Positions 1 to 7,058 are shown, numbered from the stretch's first letter. The stretch is DNA of 16,830 bases from Lachnoclostridium sp. UBA739 (GCA_002297865.1 DBKX01000343.1:1-16830); one strand, 5' to 3'. Notes: generated from the sequence alone by a model not told the origin. Translations and numbers: made by a program.

Positions 1-5
1 AATTT

Positions 6-395
6 GTTAAGGAAGACAGTTCCCCGAAAGGGGACGGAAACTGAGGAAGTTTCCCGTATTGGATATCGAAAATTTGTTAAGGAAGACAGTTCCCCGAAAG
101 GGGACGGAAACTCCACCACTTTTATTTATTAGTTGTATTGCCTTGCGTTAAGGAAGACAGTTCCCCGAAAGGGGACGGAAACTTCATGAGTTGTCCTCCT
201 TTCTATCTATTCCGTTCAGTTAAGGAAGACAGTTCCCCGCGAGGGGACGGAAACTACTAGTGCTACTACAGATGTTCCCCATCCTTCAATTAAGGAAGAC
301 AGTTCCCCGAAAGGGGACGGAAACATTAGGTAATCATCATATTCATCACAAAAAGATTCGTTAAGAAAGACAGTTCCTCAAAAAAGGACGGAAAC
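6..395 (+). CRISPR. CRISPR array, trailer end, type III-A-like repeats
   Basis: Six 36-bp repeats lie at 6-41, 76-111, 147-182, 219-254, 289-324 and 360-395. They enclose five unrelated spacers of 34, 35, 36, 34 and 35 bp. Repeats 1-3 are identical, beginning GTTAAGGAAGACAG and ending GGGGACGGAAAC, with a CCCC-GAAA-GGGG hairpin in the middle. Repeat 4 changes only the loop (GAAA to GCGA), repeat 5 starts with A instead of G, and repeat 6 has five G-to-A or C-to-T changes. Decay on the right marks the trailer, so the leader and newest spacers lie left of the window. From memory, the 3' end and the ACGGAAAC handle match the Streptococcus thermophilus type III-A repeat and resemble that of Staphylococcus epidermidis (ACGAGAAC). 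That makes a Csm system the best inference. No cas gene is visible here. Confidence 0.96.
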
Positions 396-490
396 GATTC
401 AGTACTTACAAAACCTAACGGAAATTCAACCATCCATCAATTGATATCTACTATTCACTCCACAACAAATAACCACCCACATTACACAAA
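396..490 (+). other. Array trailer: G-poor, C-rich stretch
   Basis: No gene is seen directly after the last repeat. From 422 to 490 the + strand has a single G (443) and about 22 C in 69 bases, and 444-490 has no G at all. RNA from this stretch could hardly fold. C-rich, G-poor, unstructured RNA is the known composition of Rho loading sites, so it may end the array transcript. That role is inference. Confidence 0.35.
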
Positions 491-547
491 GAGTAGAGGC
501 ACCTCCCTTATGAAGAAAATAAATTCAATCGGTTACGGTGGCAAATT

Positions 548-685
548 TTGACCAACAGAAATCGAATACTAAAAGTCGGCGACAATCGTTACGAGTGTCA
601 GGCATGCGGCAATAGGGAATTGAAGTCGGATTCCAAGTTTTGCAGTGTATGTGGAATCAAGTTTGAGAATACTGATAACGAATAA
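548..685 (+). CDS. Possible 45-aa zinc-ribbon protein or gene remnant
   Basis: A short reading frame from a TTG codon encodes 45 residues with two CxxC pairs (C17-C20 and C32-C35), each followed by Gly (CQACG and CSVCG). This is the typical four-cysteine zinc-ribbon knuckle pattern. The frame is open upstream back to a TAG stop near 494 but has no ATG and no convincing ribosome binding site before 548. The spaced cysteines are unlikely by chance, so this is either a tiny real protein with a non-ATG start or the tail of a larger zinc-ribbon protein whose 5' end is gone. Its function cannot be told from sequence. Confidence 0.33.
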   Translation: MTNRNRILKVGDNRYECQACGNRELKSDSKFCSVCGIKFENTDNE

Positions 686-705
686 CTGAAATCTGAATAC
701 TGCAC

Positions 706-745
706 TAATAGTACCCTTCATCACTAAAATTGAGGGGTACTATTA
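706..745. terminator. Strong hairpin, possible terminator
   Basis: Arms 706-719 and 732-745 pair over 14 bp with one G-T wobble around a 12-nt loop. No clear T-tract follows on either strand, so intrinsic termination is not certain. It sits between the small zinc-ribbon ORF and the polyketide remnant and could insulate them, or be a relic of a mobile miniature element. Confidence 0.45.
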
Positions 746-897
746 CGCATTTATAAGCCCAATACAAAAAATGATGAATTATAGCGAATTTTGTGGTATA
801 CGGGTTGTGATCGTGAAATGATAGTTACATAAATTTATAGAGGTATTTTCCAAGTTTAGTATAGGTCGTATCTTATAAGGGAACAGGAGGAAAAGAG
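746..897 (+). other. Leader region of the acyltransferase pseudogene
   Basis: This AT-rich stretch has no open frame of note. It ends with a perfect AGGAGG (885-890), 7 nt before the ATG at 898. No promoter with two good hexamers stands out. Confidence 0.3.
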
Positions 898-2572
898 ATG
901 AAGGCATACGTATTTCCCGGTCAGGGTTCGCAGTCTGTAGGAATGGGAGAAGGGTTATTTGAGAAGTATAGTGATTTGACAAAAAAAGCAGATGAAATAC
1001 TAGGATATTCCATTCAGTCACTTTGTTTATCCGATCCAAATGAAGTATTAAATCTGACACAATACACGCAGCCAGCGTTATATGTAGTGAATGCATTTAT
1101 GTATTAGGAGTATGTGAAAGAACATGGTGAGCCTGATTATCTGGCAGGCCATAGTCTTGGAGAGTACAATGCACTGTTGGCTGGAGGTGCATTTGATTTT
1201 GAAACAGGATTAAAACTGGTAAAGTTAAGGGCAGAGTTAATGGGAAAAGTAAAAGATGGAGGGATGGCAGCAATTCTGCACCTTGAGGAAGAAAAGATTC
1301 GACAGGTAATAAAAGAAAAACGACTTGATTCCATTGATATTGCCAATCTGAATTCACCGTCCCAGATTGTTATTTCAGGACCTGTGGATGCACTGAAAGA
1401 TGCAGAGCAGTATTTCATAGAAGCGGGTGCATTAAAATATGTGATGCTGAAAGTCAGCGGAGCATTTCATTCAAGATATATGAAAGTTGCTGGTGATGAA
1501 TTAGGAACTTTCTTTGATACACTTTCAGTAGGAAGGTTACGGATACCGGTTATTGCCAATGTCAATGCAAGACCATACAGACAGAGCGATATCAAGAGAA
1601 ATTTAATTGAACAGCTTTCTTCATCTGTTAGATGGACAGAAACAATTCGTTATCTGATGGGAAAAGAAGTGGAAGACATTATTCAAATTGGCCCAGGTAA
1701 CGTACTGACTGGATTGACACGTCAGATTAAAAGACTGGCTAAACCATTAATTGTGGAGGATGAGCCGATAGAAACAGAACCGGTTGAGCAGAAACCAGCA
1801 CTGGAAGAATACATACCACAGAAACATGAGAAGTTTGTAATGGGTTCCGAATCATTAGAAGATGTTGCCAGCGCATTTATGGAGGCACCATCTAGACTTA
1901 TCGTGGACAAGTTGACGAAAGAAGGGTATCTGACAGAAGAACAGGCAGAACTTGCATTACAGACAACAGTTGCAGATGATATATGTGTGGAGTCTGATTC
2001 TGCAGGACATACCGATCATGGCCTTAACTTTGCGGTATTGCCTGCAATTAGAAGAAAAAGGGAAATACTTCACGCTAGTAAGATGCATATTGGACTGGCA
2101 GGAGGAATCGGGTCACCAGAAGCGATTGCAGCAGCATTTATGTTAGGAGCGGATTTTGTTCTGACTGGTTCCATTAACCAGTGTACTGTGGAAGCAGGCA
2201 TAAGTGATTCCGTAAAAGACATTAGATCAGCTGGAAAAATATTATTTTAAGAAAACAATCGCAGAAGTTTACGATGAAGTGAAAGCATACTGTAGTGAAA
2301 AAGATGTGGAAAGGATGGAACAGAATCCAAAATATAAGATGAGTTCTGTTTTCCGCTGGTACTTTGGATATGCCACTAGAGTTGCAATCAATGGAGAAGA
2401 AAATGCAAAAGTAGATTATCAGATTCACTGTAGTCCAGCGATGGGATGCTTTAATCAGCTGGTAGCTGGAACAGATTTGGAAAGCTGGCATAACCGCCAC
2501 GTTGACGAAATCGAAATTATGCTAATGGAACAGGCAGCGGATTATATGAAAAAATATTTTCAAGCGCATTAA
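898..2572 (+). pseudogene. Broken trans-AT polyketide acyltransferase / PfaD-type enoyl reductase (PksE-like)
   Basis: The N-terminal part is a FabD-like malonyl-CoA:ACP transacylase with the GQGSQ motif at the start, GHSLGE with nucleophile Ser86, catalytic His191 (AFHS) and a C-terminal IGPGNVLTG motif. It is followed by a PfaD-family flavin enoyl reductase region (ADDICVESDSAGHTDHG, GLAGGIGSPEAIAAAF, TGSINQCTVEAG). This AT-PfaD fusion is typical of free-standing enzymes in trans-AT polyketide clusters such as Bacillus PksE, which is over 700 residues long. Three lesions are visible. An in-frame TAG sits at 1105-1107. The first half of the PfaD barrel appears missing near 1850, where MGSESL joins EDVASAF. 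A second deletion near 2221-2245 shifts the frame, so the C-terminus (FRWYFGYATR, DYQIHCSPAMG) continues in another frame to 2572. The gene cannot make the full enzyme. The AGGAGG site before the ATG is still intact. Confidence 0.88.
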
Positions 2573-2610
2573 GCAACAGTACTTAGGATTAGAAATATAT
2601 GGAAGGTAAA

Positions 2611-2658
2611 ATGAAAGTCGGAATTGAAAAGATAAATGTATTTGGGCAAGGTTATTAA
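2611..2658 (+). pseudogene. N-terminal scrap of a PksG-type HMG-CoA synthase
   Basis: A GGAAGG ribosome binding site (2601-2606) precedes an ATG whose frame reads MKVGIEKINVFGQGY and then stops. From memory this matches the start of polyketide-type 3-hydroxy-3-methylglutaryl synthases (Bacillus PksG has GIEAMNVFGG), which carry out beta-branching in trans-AT polyketide assembly. No further homology is seen downstream, so the rest of the gene has been deleted. Its position just after the AT-PfaD remnant fits the gene order of such clusters. The match is short, so confidence is moderate. Confidence 0.5.
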
Positions 2659-2690
2659 GTTAAGACATTTCACGCAATTTTTTATACGAA

Positions 2691-3341
2691 ATGTTCCAAT
2701 TCAATAGAACATCAAAATGCGGTCATGGGAAAGGGGCTACAGTACGTAAGACAAGGAATCAACACATTTTTTATAAAAATGCATATAATAGCATGAAAAC
2801 AAGGAATCGAGATGCTGTTATGGATATTAAGCTTGAAATAAAAAATGGTGTGGGATATATTCGGAAGCCAATTCCACCGAATACATATCAGATCGAATGT
2901 GTGCGATTAAATGAAACACATGTGGGTCGAAATCATAAATCATTGGCAAGTACGAAACTAGGTCGAATTACAATAGAATCAGACTGTTCCATAGAAGAAC
3001 AAAACAGCAAGCAATCAGCGGCGGTGCAATTTCCAAAGAAGACGTTAGAAGGACCTGTAACGAATCTTTTATATCTTGCTTTGTGCTGTTGCAAAGAAAG
3101 CAGTGTGAAAACAACGGACACAAGGCTTGCAGCAGCCAATTATTTTGATGAACTGTGCCCTTATCTGGAGTCATACATTTGTGCCAGTCATAGTGATTAT
3201 GAACAGAATCTAATCTTCTTAAGACAGGAAAAAGTAGAAGAACAGAACTGTTATCGTATTCTGGCAGACGAAACCATGAGTTGGGAAAACAAGATACAGG
3301 ATGCTGTATTAATTGTTCATGATGTCCCAATTGGAAAATGA
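2691..3341 (+). CDS. Hypothetical protein, not recognised
   Basis: This open frame of 216 codons has codon choice like its neighbours in the last two thirds. I recognise no family. The C-terminal half looks like a folded soluble protein rich in Glu, Cys and aromatic residues, with a CCC cluster and no membrane segment or signal peptide. The start is uncertain. No ribosome binding site precedes 2691, 2793 or 2820, and the first 35 or so residues (basic, low quality) may not be translated. The ATG at 2820 would give 173 residues. An inverted repeat, ATGTTC-N10-GAACAT, spans 2691-2712. The ORF abuts the polyketide remnants and may itself be a 5'-truncated gene fused to a deletion junction. Confidence 0.45.
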   Translation: MFQFNRTSKCGHGKGATVRKTRNQHIFYKNAYNSMKTRNRDAVMDIKLEIKNGVGYIRKPIPPNTYQIECVRLNETHVGRNHKSLASTKLGRITIESDCSIEEQNSKQSAAVQFPKKTLEGPVTNLLYLALCCCKESSVKTTDTRLAAANYFDELCPYLESYICASHSDYEQNLIFLRQEKVEEQNCYRILADETMSWENKIQDAVLIVHDVPIGK

Positions 3342-3352
3342 ATAAACTTGCT

Positions 3353-3380
3353 TTGAACAACTGCTTGCAATTCTTATAAT
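3353..3380 (+). promoter_or_regulatory. Promoter of the gatCAB operon
   Basis: A TTGAAC -35 box (3353-3358) and a perfect TATAAT -10 box (3375-3380) are 16 bp apart. Transcription would start near 3387, just before the T-box leader. Confidence 0.65.
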
Positions 3381-3387
3381 GTTATGG

Positions 3388-3406
3388 TAATCTATATCAT
3401 AGATTA
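3388..3406. promoter_or_regulatory. Dyad at the gat transcription start (possible operator)
   Basis: TAATCTA-N5-TAGATTA is a perfect 7-bp inverted repeat placed right after the -10 box, where a bound repressor would block initiation. A TAATCT/AGATTA dyad also lies upstream of the Rrf2 gene (13473-13488) but with different spacing. It could instead be a 5' hairpin of the leader RNA. Confidence 0.35.
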
Positions 3407-3407
3407 A

Positions 3408-3660
3408 AAGGCAGAGAAGGAGACGGAAGCCGATTTGTTTCAAAGAAAGACAGGGAATGGACGTCATGGACTGAAAGCGTGCATGTTTGAAGAGACGGTG
3501 GAAGAACACTCCAGAGCTCGTGTTCTGAACCATAAGTAGGGGCATGCGTGGCACGCGTTAAGTGTTAGAGTGGAAAATGAATTTCAATCGCGGGTGGTAC
3601 CGCGGGATTATGATATCCCGTCCCGGAGGTGTGTATATATTACAACCTCCGGGGCTTTTT
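3408..3660 (+). promoter_or_regulatory. T-box riboswitch controlling gatCAB, Asn (and possibly Glu) specific
   Basis: The T-box sequence GGGTGGTACCGCG is exact at 3592-3604 and is followed by an intrinsic terminator (3622-3660), as expected for a leader in which uncharged tRNA stabilises an antiterminator. Upstream are the linker motif AAGTAGG (near 3535) and a CGTTA element, typical of the region after Stem I. By position relative to these elements, the specifier strand is GAAGAACACTCC (3501-3512). It contains AAC (Asn, 3505-3507) overlapping GAA (Glu, 3504-3506). A two-codon Asn/Glu T-box on gatCAB has been described in Clostridium acetobutylicum, and this leader could work the same way. 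The T-box call is firm; the specifier call rests on my manual alignment. Confidence 0.93.
3622..3660 (+). terminator. T-box attenuator terminator
   Basis: The arms CCCGGAGGT (3622-3630) and ACCTCCGGG (3645-3653) pair perfectly over 9 bp. A run of five T (3656-3660) follows. This is the off-state hairpin of the T-box leader. Confidence 0.9.
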
Positions 3661-3703
3661 AATTGGTAGGAAATTCTGCACTATAAATAAAGGAGGCAAT
3701 ACA

Positions 3704-3997
3704 ATGGCGAATATCATTTCAGATGAAACAATTGAGTACGTTGGTATTCTGGCAAAACTTGAATTAAATGAAGAAGAAAAAGAACATGCGAAAAAAGATA
3801 TGGGAAGCATGTTAGATTATATTGATAAGTTAAATGAATTAGATGTAACAGGTGTTGAACCAATGTCACATGTATTTCCAGTGAAAAATGTTTTCCGTGA
3901 AGATGTTGTAACGAACGGAGATGGACATGAAACTACATTAGCCAATGCACCAGAGGAAAAGGACCAGAGCTTTAAGGTGCCTAAGACTGTGGATTAA
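3704..3997 (+). CDS. gatC: Asp/Glu-tRNA amidotransferase subunit C
   Basis: GatC is the small subunit of the GatCAB amidotransferase, which converts Asp-tRNA(Asn) and Glu-tRNA(Gln) to the correctly amidated forms in the cytoplasm. It wraps around GatA and tethers it to GatB. The 97-residue length is typical. The N-terminal segment ([17 protein letters not shown]) and the C-terminal part with VEPMSHVFP and FREDVV are family hallmarks. The ATG at 3704 is preceded by AGGAGG with suitable spacing; an upstream in-frame ATG at 3629 lies inside the terminator hairpin and is rejected. It is the first gene of the T-box-controlled operon, 21 nt ahead of gatA. Confidence 0.97.
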   Translation: MANIISDETIEYVGILAKLELNEEEKEHAKKDMGSMLDYIDKLNELDVTGVEPMSHVFPVKNVFREDVVTNGDGHETTLANAPEEKDQSFKVPKTVD

Positions 3998-4018
3998 GAG
4001 ATATAGGAGGAAACTGTT

Positions 4019-5485
4019 GTGAGTTTAATGAGTCTAACTGCCGTAGAACTTGGCAAAAAGATTAAAGCAAAAGAAGTTACAGTTGTGGAAGCAGTGAAAG
4101 CTGCCTTAGACCAGATTGAAGCTGTAGAAAAAGATGTAAACAGCTATGTAACAGTAGTAGATAGAGAAGCTGCACTTAAGAGAGCAGAAGAAGTGCAAAA
4201 ATTAATTGATGATGGAACACTTACTGGATCACTTGCTGGTGTACCAGTTGCTATCAAAGACAATATGTGTACAGAAGGTCTTTTAACTACTTGCAGTTCT
4301 AAGATTTTATATAACTTCAAACCAACTTATACAGCAGAAGCTGTTCTTAACTTAGAAAAAGCAGGTGCTGTGATTATTGGTAAAACAAACATGGACGAGT
4401 TCGCTATGGGAAGTACAACAGAAACTTCTGCATTTGGTGAGACAAAGAATCCATGGAATACAGAACATGTACCAGGCGGTTCATCCGGCGGTTCCTGTGC
4501 AGCAGTTGCAGCAGAAGAATGTGCTTACGCATTAGGTTCTGATACAGGTGGATCGATTCGTCAGCCAAGCTCTTACTGTGGAGTAACAGGTATTAAACCT
4601 ACTTACGGAACTGTTTCCCGTTATGGTTTAATTGCATACGGTTCTTCCCTTGATCAGATTGGACCAGTTGCAAAGGACGTAACAGACTGTGCTACTATAT
4701 TAGAAGCAATTGCTTCTTACGATCCAAAAGACAGCACTTCTGTTAAGAGAGAAGATTATGATTTTACATCTGCATTAGTAGATGATGTAAAAGGTATGAA
4801 GATTGGTATTCCAAAAGGTTACTTTGGAGAAGGTCTTGACCCGGAAGTAAAAGAAGCTGTTATGGCAGCAGCGAAAAAGTTAGAAGAAAAAGGTGCAGTC
4901 TTAGAAGAGTTCGACTTAGATTTAGTTGACTATGCCATTCCAGCATATTATGTTATCGCATCTGCAGAAGCAAGTTCTAACTTAGCACGTTTTGATGGTA
5001 TCAAATACGGCTATCGTACAGAAGAGTACGAAGGTCTTCATAATATGTATAAAAAATCCCGTTCCGAAGGATTTGGTGCAGAGGTAAAACGTAGAATTAT
5101 GCTTGGTTCTTTCGTATTAAGCAGTGGTTACTATGATGCATATTACCTAAAAGCACTTAGAACAAAAGCTTTGATTAAGAAAGCATTTGATGAAGCATTT
5201 GCAAAATACGATTTAATTTTGGGACCCGCAGCACCTACAACTGCTCCAAAATTAGGAGAAAGCTTATCTGATCCTATTAAAATGTATTTAGGTGATATTT
5301 ATACCATTTCTGTAAACTTAGCTGGTCTTCCAGGCATCAGTGTGCCTTGTGGCAAAGATTCCAAAGGTCTTCCAATTGGTTTACAGTTAATTGGTGACTG
5401 CTTTAAAGAGAAAAATATTATTCGTGCGGCTTACAGCTTTGAACAGACAAGAAGCTATGAGCGTCCAGCAATGGCAGAAAGATAG
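4019..5485 (+). CDS. gatA: Asp/Glu-tRNA amidotransferase subunit A (glutaminase)
   Basis: GatA is the amidase-signature subunit that hydrolyses glutamine and sends ammonia to GatB. At 488 residues it is full length. The Ser-cisSer-Lys catalytic triad is readable: Lys80 in VPVAIKDN, cis-Ser155 in the GGSSGGS loop and nucleophile Ser179 in SDTGGSIR. The likely start is GTG at 4019, 8 nt after AGGAGG (4005-4010). An ATG at 4028 in the same frame is possible but has longer spacing. It lies between gatC (21 nt before) and gatB (12 nt after), so the three are co-transcribed and probably translated in balance. Confidence 0.98.
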   Translation: MSLMSLTAVELGKKIKAKEVTVVEAVKAALDQIEAVEKDVNSYVTVVDREAALKRAEEVQKLIDDGTLTGSLAGVPVAIKDNMCTEGLLTTCSSKILYNFKPTYTAEAVLNLEKAGAVIIGKTNMDEFAMGSTTETSAFGETKNPWNTEHVPGGSSGGSCAAVAAEECAYALGSDTGGSIRQPSSYCGVTGIKPTYGTVSRYGLIAYGSSLDQIGPVAKDVTDCATILEAIASYDPKDSTSVKREDYDFTSALVDDVKGMKIGIPKGYFGEGLDPEVKEAVMAAAKKLEEKGAVLEEFDLDLVDYAIPAYYVIASAEASSNLARFDGIKYGYRTEEYEGLHNMYKKSRSEGFGAEVKRRIMLGSFVLSSGYYDAYYLKALRTKALIKKAFDEAFAKYDLILGPAAPTTAPKLGESLSDPIKMYLGDIYTISVNLAGLPGISVPCGKDSKGLPIGLQLIGDCFKEKNIIRAAYSFEQTRSYERPAMAER

Positions 5486-5497
5486 GAGGGGAAAACG

Positions 5498-6940
5498 ATG
5501 AGTAAACAATATGAAACAGTCATTGGTCTTGAAGTCCATGTAGAATTAGCAACAAAGACAAAGATTTTCTGTGGTTGCAGTACAGAATTTGGTGGTGCGC
5601 CAAACTCACATACTTGTCCAGTCTGTACAGGTATGCCAGGCTCCCTTCCAGTATTAAATAAACAGGTAGTACAATATGCGATGGCAGTAGGTTTAGCTAC
5701 AAACTGCCAGATTAACCAGTATTGTAAATTTGACCGTAAGAATTATTTCTACCCAGATAACCCACAGAACTATCAGATTTCTCAGCTATATTTACCTATC
5801 TGTCACGATGGTGGAATTGAAATTGAGACAGAAGATGGTGGCAAAAAAGTTATCGGAATTCATGAAATCCACATGGAAGAAGATGCTGGTAAATTAATAC
5901 ATGATGATTGGGATGACTGCTCTTTAGTAGACTACAACCGTTCTGGTGTACCTCTAATCGAGATCGTTTCGGAACCAGATATGCGTAGTGCAGAGGAGGT
6001 TATCGCCTACCTTGATAAATTAAGATTAATCATTCAATACCTTGGAGCATCTGACTGTAAGTTACAGGAAGGTTCCATGAGAGCCGATGTTAACTTATCT
6101 GTTCGTGAAGCAGGAGCAGAAAAATTCGGTACTAGAACAGAGATGAAGAACTTAAACTCCTTCAAAGCTATCGCTCGTGCCATTGAAGCTGAGAAGAATC
6201 GTCAAATCGATTTATTAGAAGAAGGCAAAGAAGTTGTTCAGGAAACAAGAAGATGGGATGACAACAATGGATATTCTTATGCAATGCGTTCCAAAGAAGA
6301 TGCACAGGATTATCGTTATTTCCCAGAACCAGATTTAGTACCAATTGTAATCAGTGATGAATGGTTACAGGAGACAAAGGACAATCAGCCAGAGTTACGT
6401 GCAGAAAAGATGATTCGTTACAAAGAAGAGTACGACATTCCAGAGTATGATATCGCCATTATCACAAACTCCAAGCATATGGCTGATATCTTCGAGGAAA
6501 CAGTTGCTATTTGTGGCAATGCGAAGAAAGTATCGAACTGGCTAATGGTTGAAACAATGCGTCTGTTAAAAGAACATTCCATGGAGCCAGAAGATATTAA
6601 GTTCTCTCCAGAGAATCTTGCAAAATTAATTGGATTAGTTGATGCAAGAGCAATCAATGGTAATGTGGCAAAAGAAGTATTTGAAAAAGTATTTACAGAT
6701 AACATTGACCCAGAAGTATATGTAGAGGAAAATGGTTTAAAATCTGTGAATGATGAAGGTGCTTTAAGAAGTACAATCCAGACTATCATTGATAACAATC
6801 CAAAATCTGTTGAAGATTATAAGGCTGGTAAGAAAAAGGCAATGGGCTTTATCGTGGGACAGACGATGAAAGAAATGAAGGGCAAGGCTGATCCAGGTAT
6901 GGTAAATCAGATTGTTACGGAAATCTTAGATGCTATGTAA
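5498..6940 (+). CDS. gatB: Asp/Glu-tRNA amidotransferase subunit B
   Basis: GatB binds the mischarged tRNA, activates the Asp or Glu side chain with ATP and accepts ammonia from GatA. Its 480 residues are the usual length. The cradle domain begins with the signature ETVIGLEVHVEL and has four zinc-ligand cysteines (C25, C27, C40, C43). The motif FDRKNYFYPDNPQNYQISQ follows. Helical and YqeY-like tail domains that contact the tRNA occupy the last 190 or so residues. AGGAGGGG lies just before the ATG. It is the last gene of the operon; a terminator hairpin lies at 7006-7058. Confidence 0.98.
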   Translation: MSKQYETVIGLEVHVELATKTKIFCGCSTEFGGAPNSHTCPVCTGMPGSLPVLNKQVVQYAMAVGLATNCQINQYCKFDRKNYFYPDNPQNYQISQLYLPICHDGGIEIETEDGGKKVIGIHEIHMEEDAGKLIHDDWDDCSLVDYNRSGVPLIEIVSEPDMRSAEEVIAYLDKLRLIIQYLGASDCKLQEGSMRADVNLSVREAGAEKFGTRTEMKNLNSFKAIARAIEAEKNRQIDLLEEGKEVVQETRRWDDNNGYSYAMRSKEDAQDYRYFPEPDLVPIVISDEWLQETKDNQPELRAEKMIRYKEEYDIPEYDIAIITNSKHMADIFEETVAICGNAKKVSNWLMVETMRLLKEHSMEPEDIKFSPENLAKLIGLVDARAINGNVAKEVFEKVFTDNIDPEVYVEENGLKSVNDEGALRSTIQTIIDNNPKSVEDYKAGKKKAMGFIVGQTMKEMKGKADPGMVNQIVTEILDAM

Positions 6941-7005
6941 TAGGAAGAAATAATAGGAAAAAAATAGATTTGACATAAGCTGTTGCTTAAAAAAGAGTTG
7001 TTATG

Positions 7006-7058
7006 AGAAACTATGAATTGATTGTCTTTGATGATTGATTTATAGTTTCTTTTATTTT
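7006..7058 (+). terminator. Terminator after gatB
   Basis: Arms 7006-7018 (AGAAACTATGAAT) and 7038-7050 (ATTTATAGTTTCT) pair over 13 bp with one G-T wobble. The T-rich run TTTATTTTAG follows. Confidence 0.75.

Noticed and set aside
411..430. CGGAAA near 419 as a seventh, degenerate CRISPR repeat
   Set aside because: Only about six bases agree, the position is far too close to the last repeat for a spacer, and no hairpin is present.
779..1096. 105-codon minus-strand ORF over the acyltransferase start
   Set aside because: It is the antisense shadow of a clear FabD-like frame with intact motifs and has no ribosome binding site.
2779..2786. TATAAT at 2785 as a promoter for the unknown ORF
   Set aside because: No -35 hexamer at 16-18 bp, and AT-rich DNA here gives such matches by chance.
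2968..3360. 130-codon minus-strand ORF opposite the unknown gene
   Set aside because: Low-complexity antisense frame with no recognisable motif and no ribosome binding site; the plus frame has the better codon pattern.
3629..3703. Longer gatC start at ATG 3629
   Set aside because: It lies inside the T-box terminator hairpin; the ATG at 3704 has AGGAGG and gives the usual GatC length.
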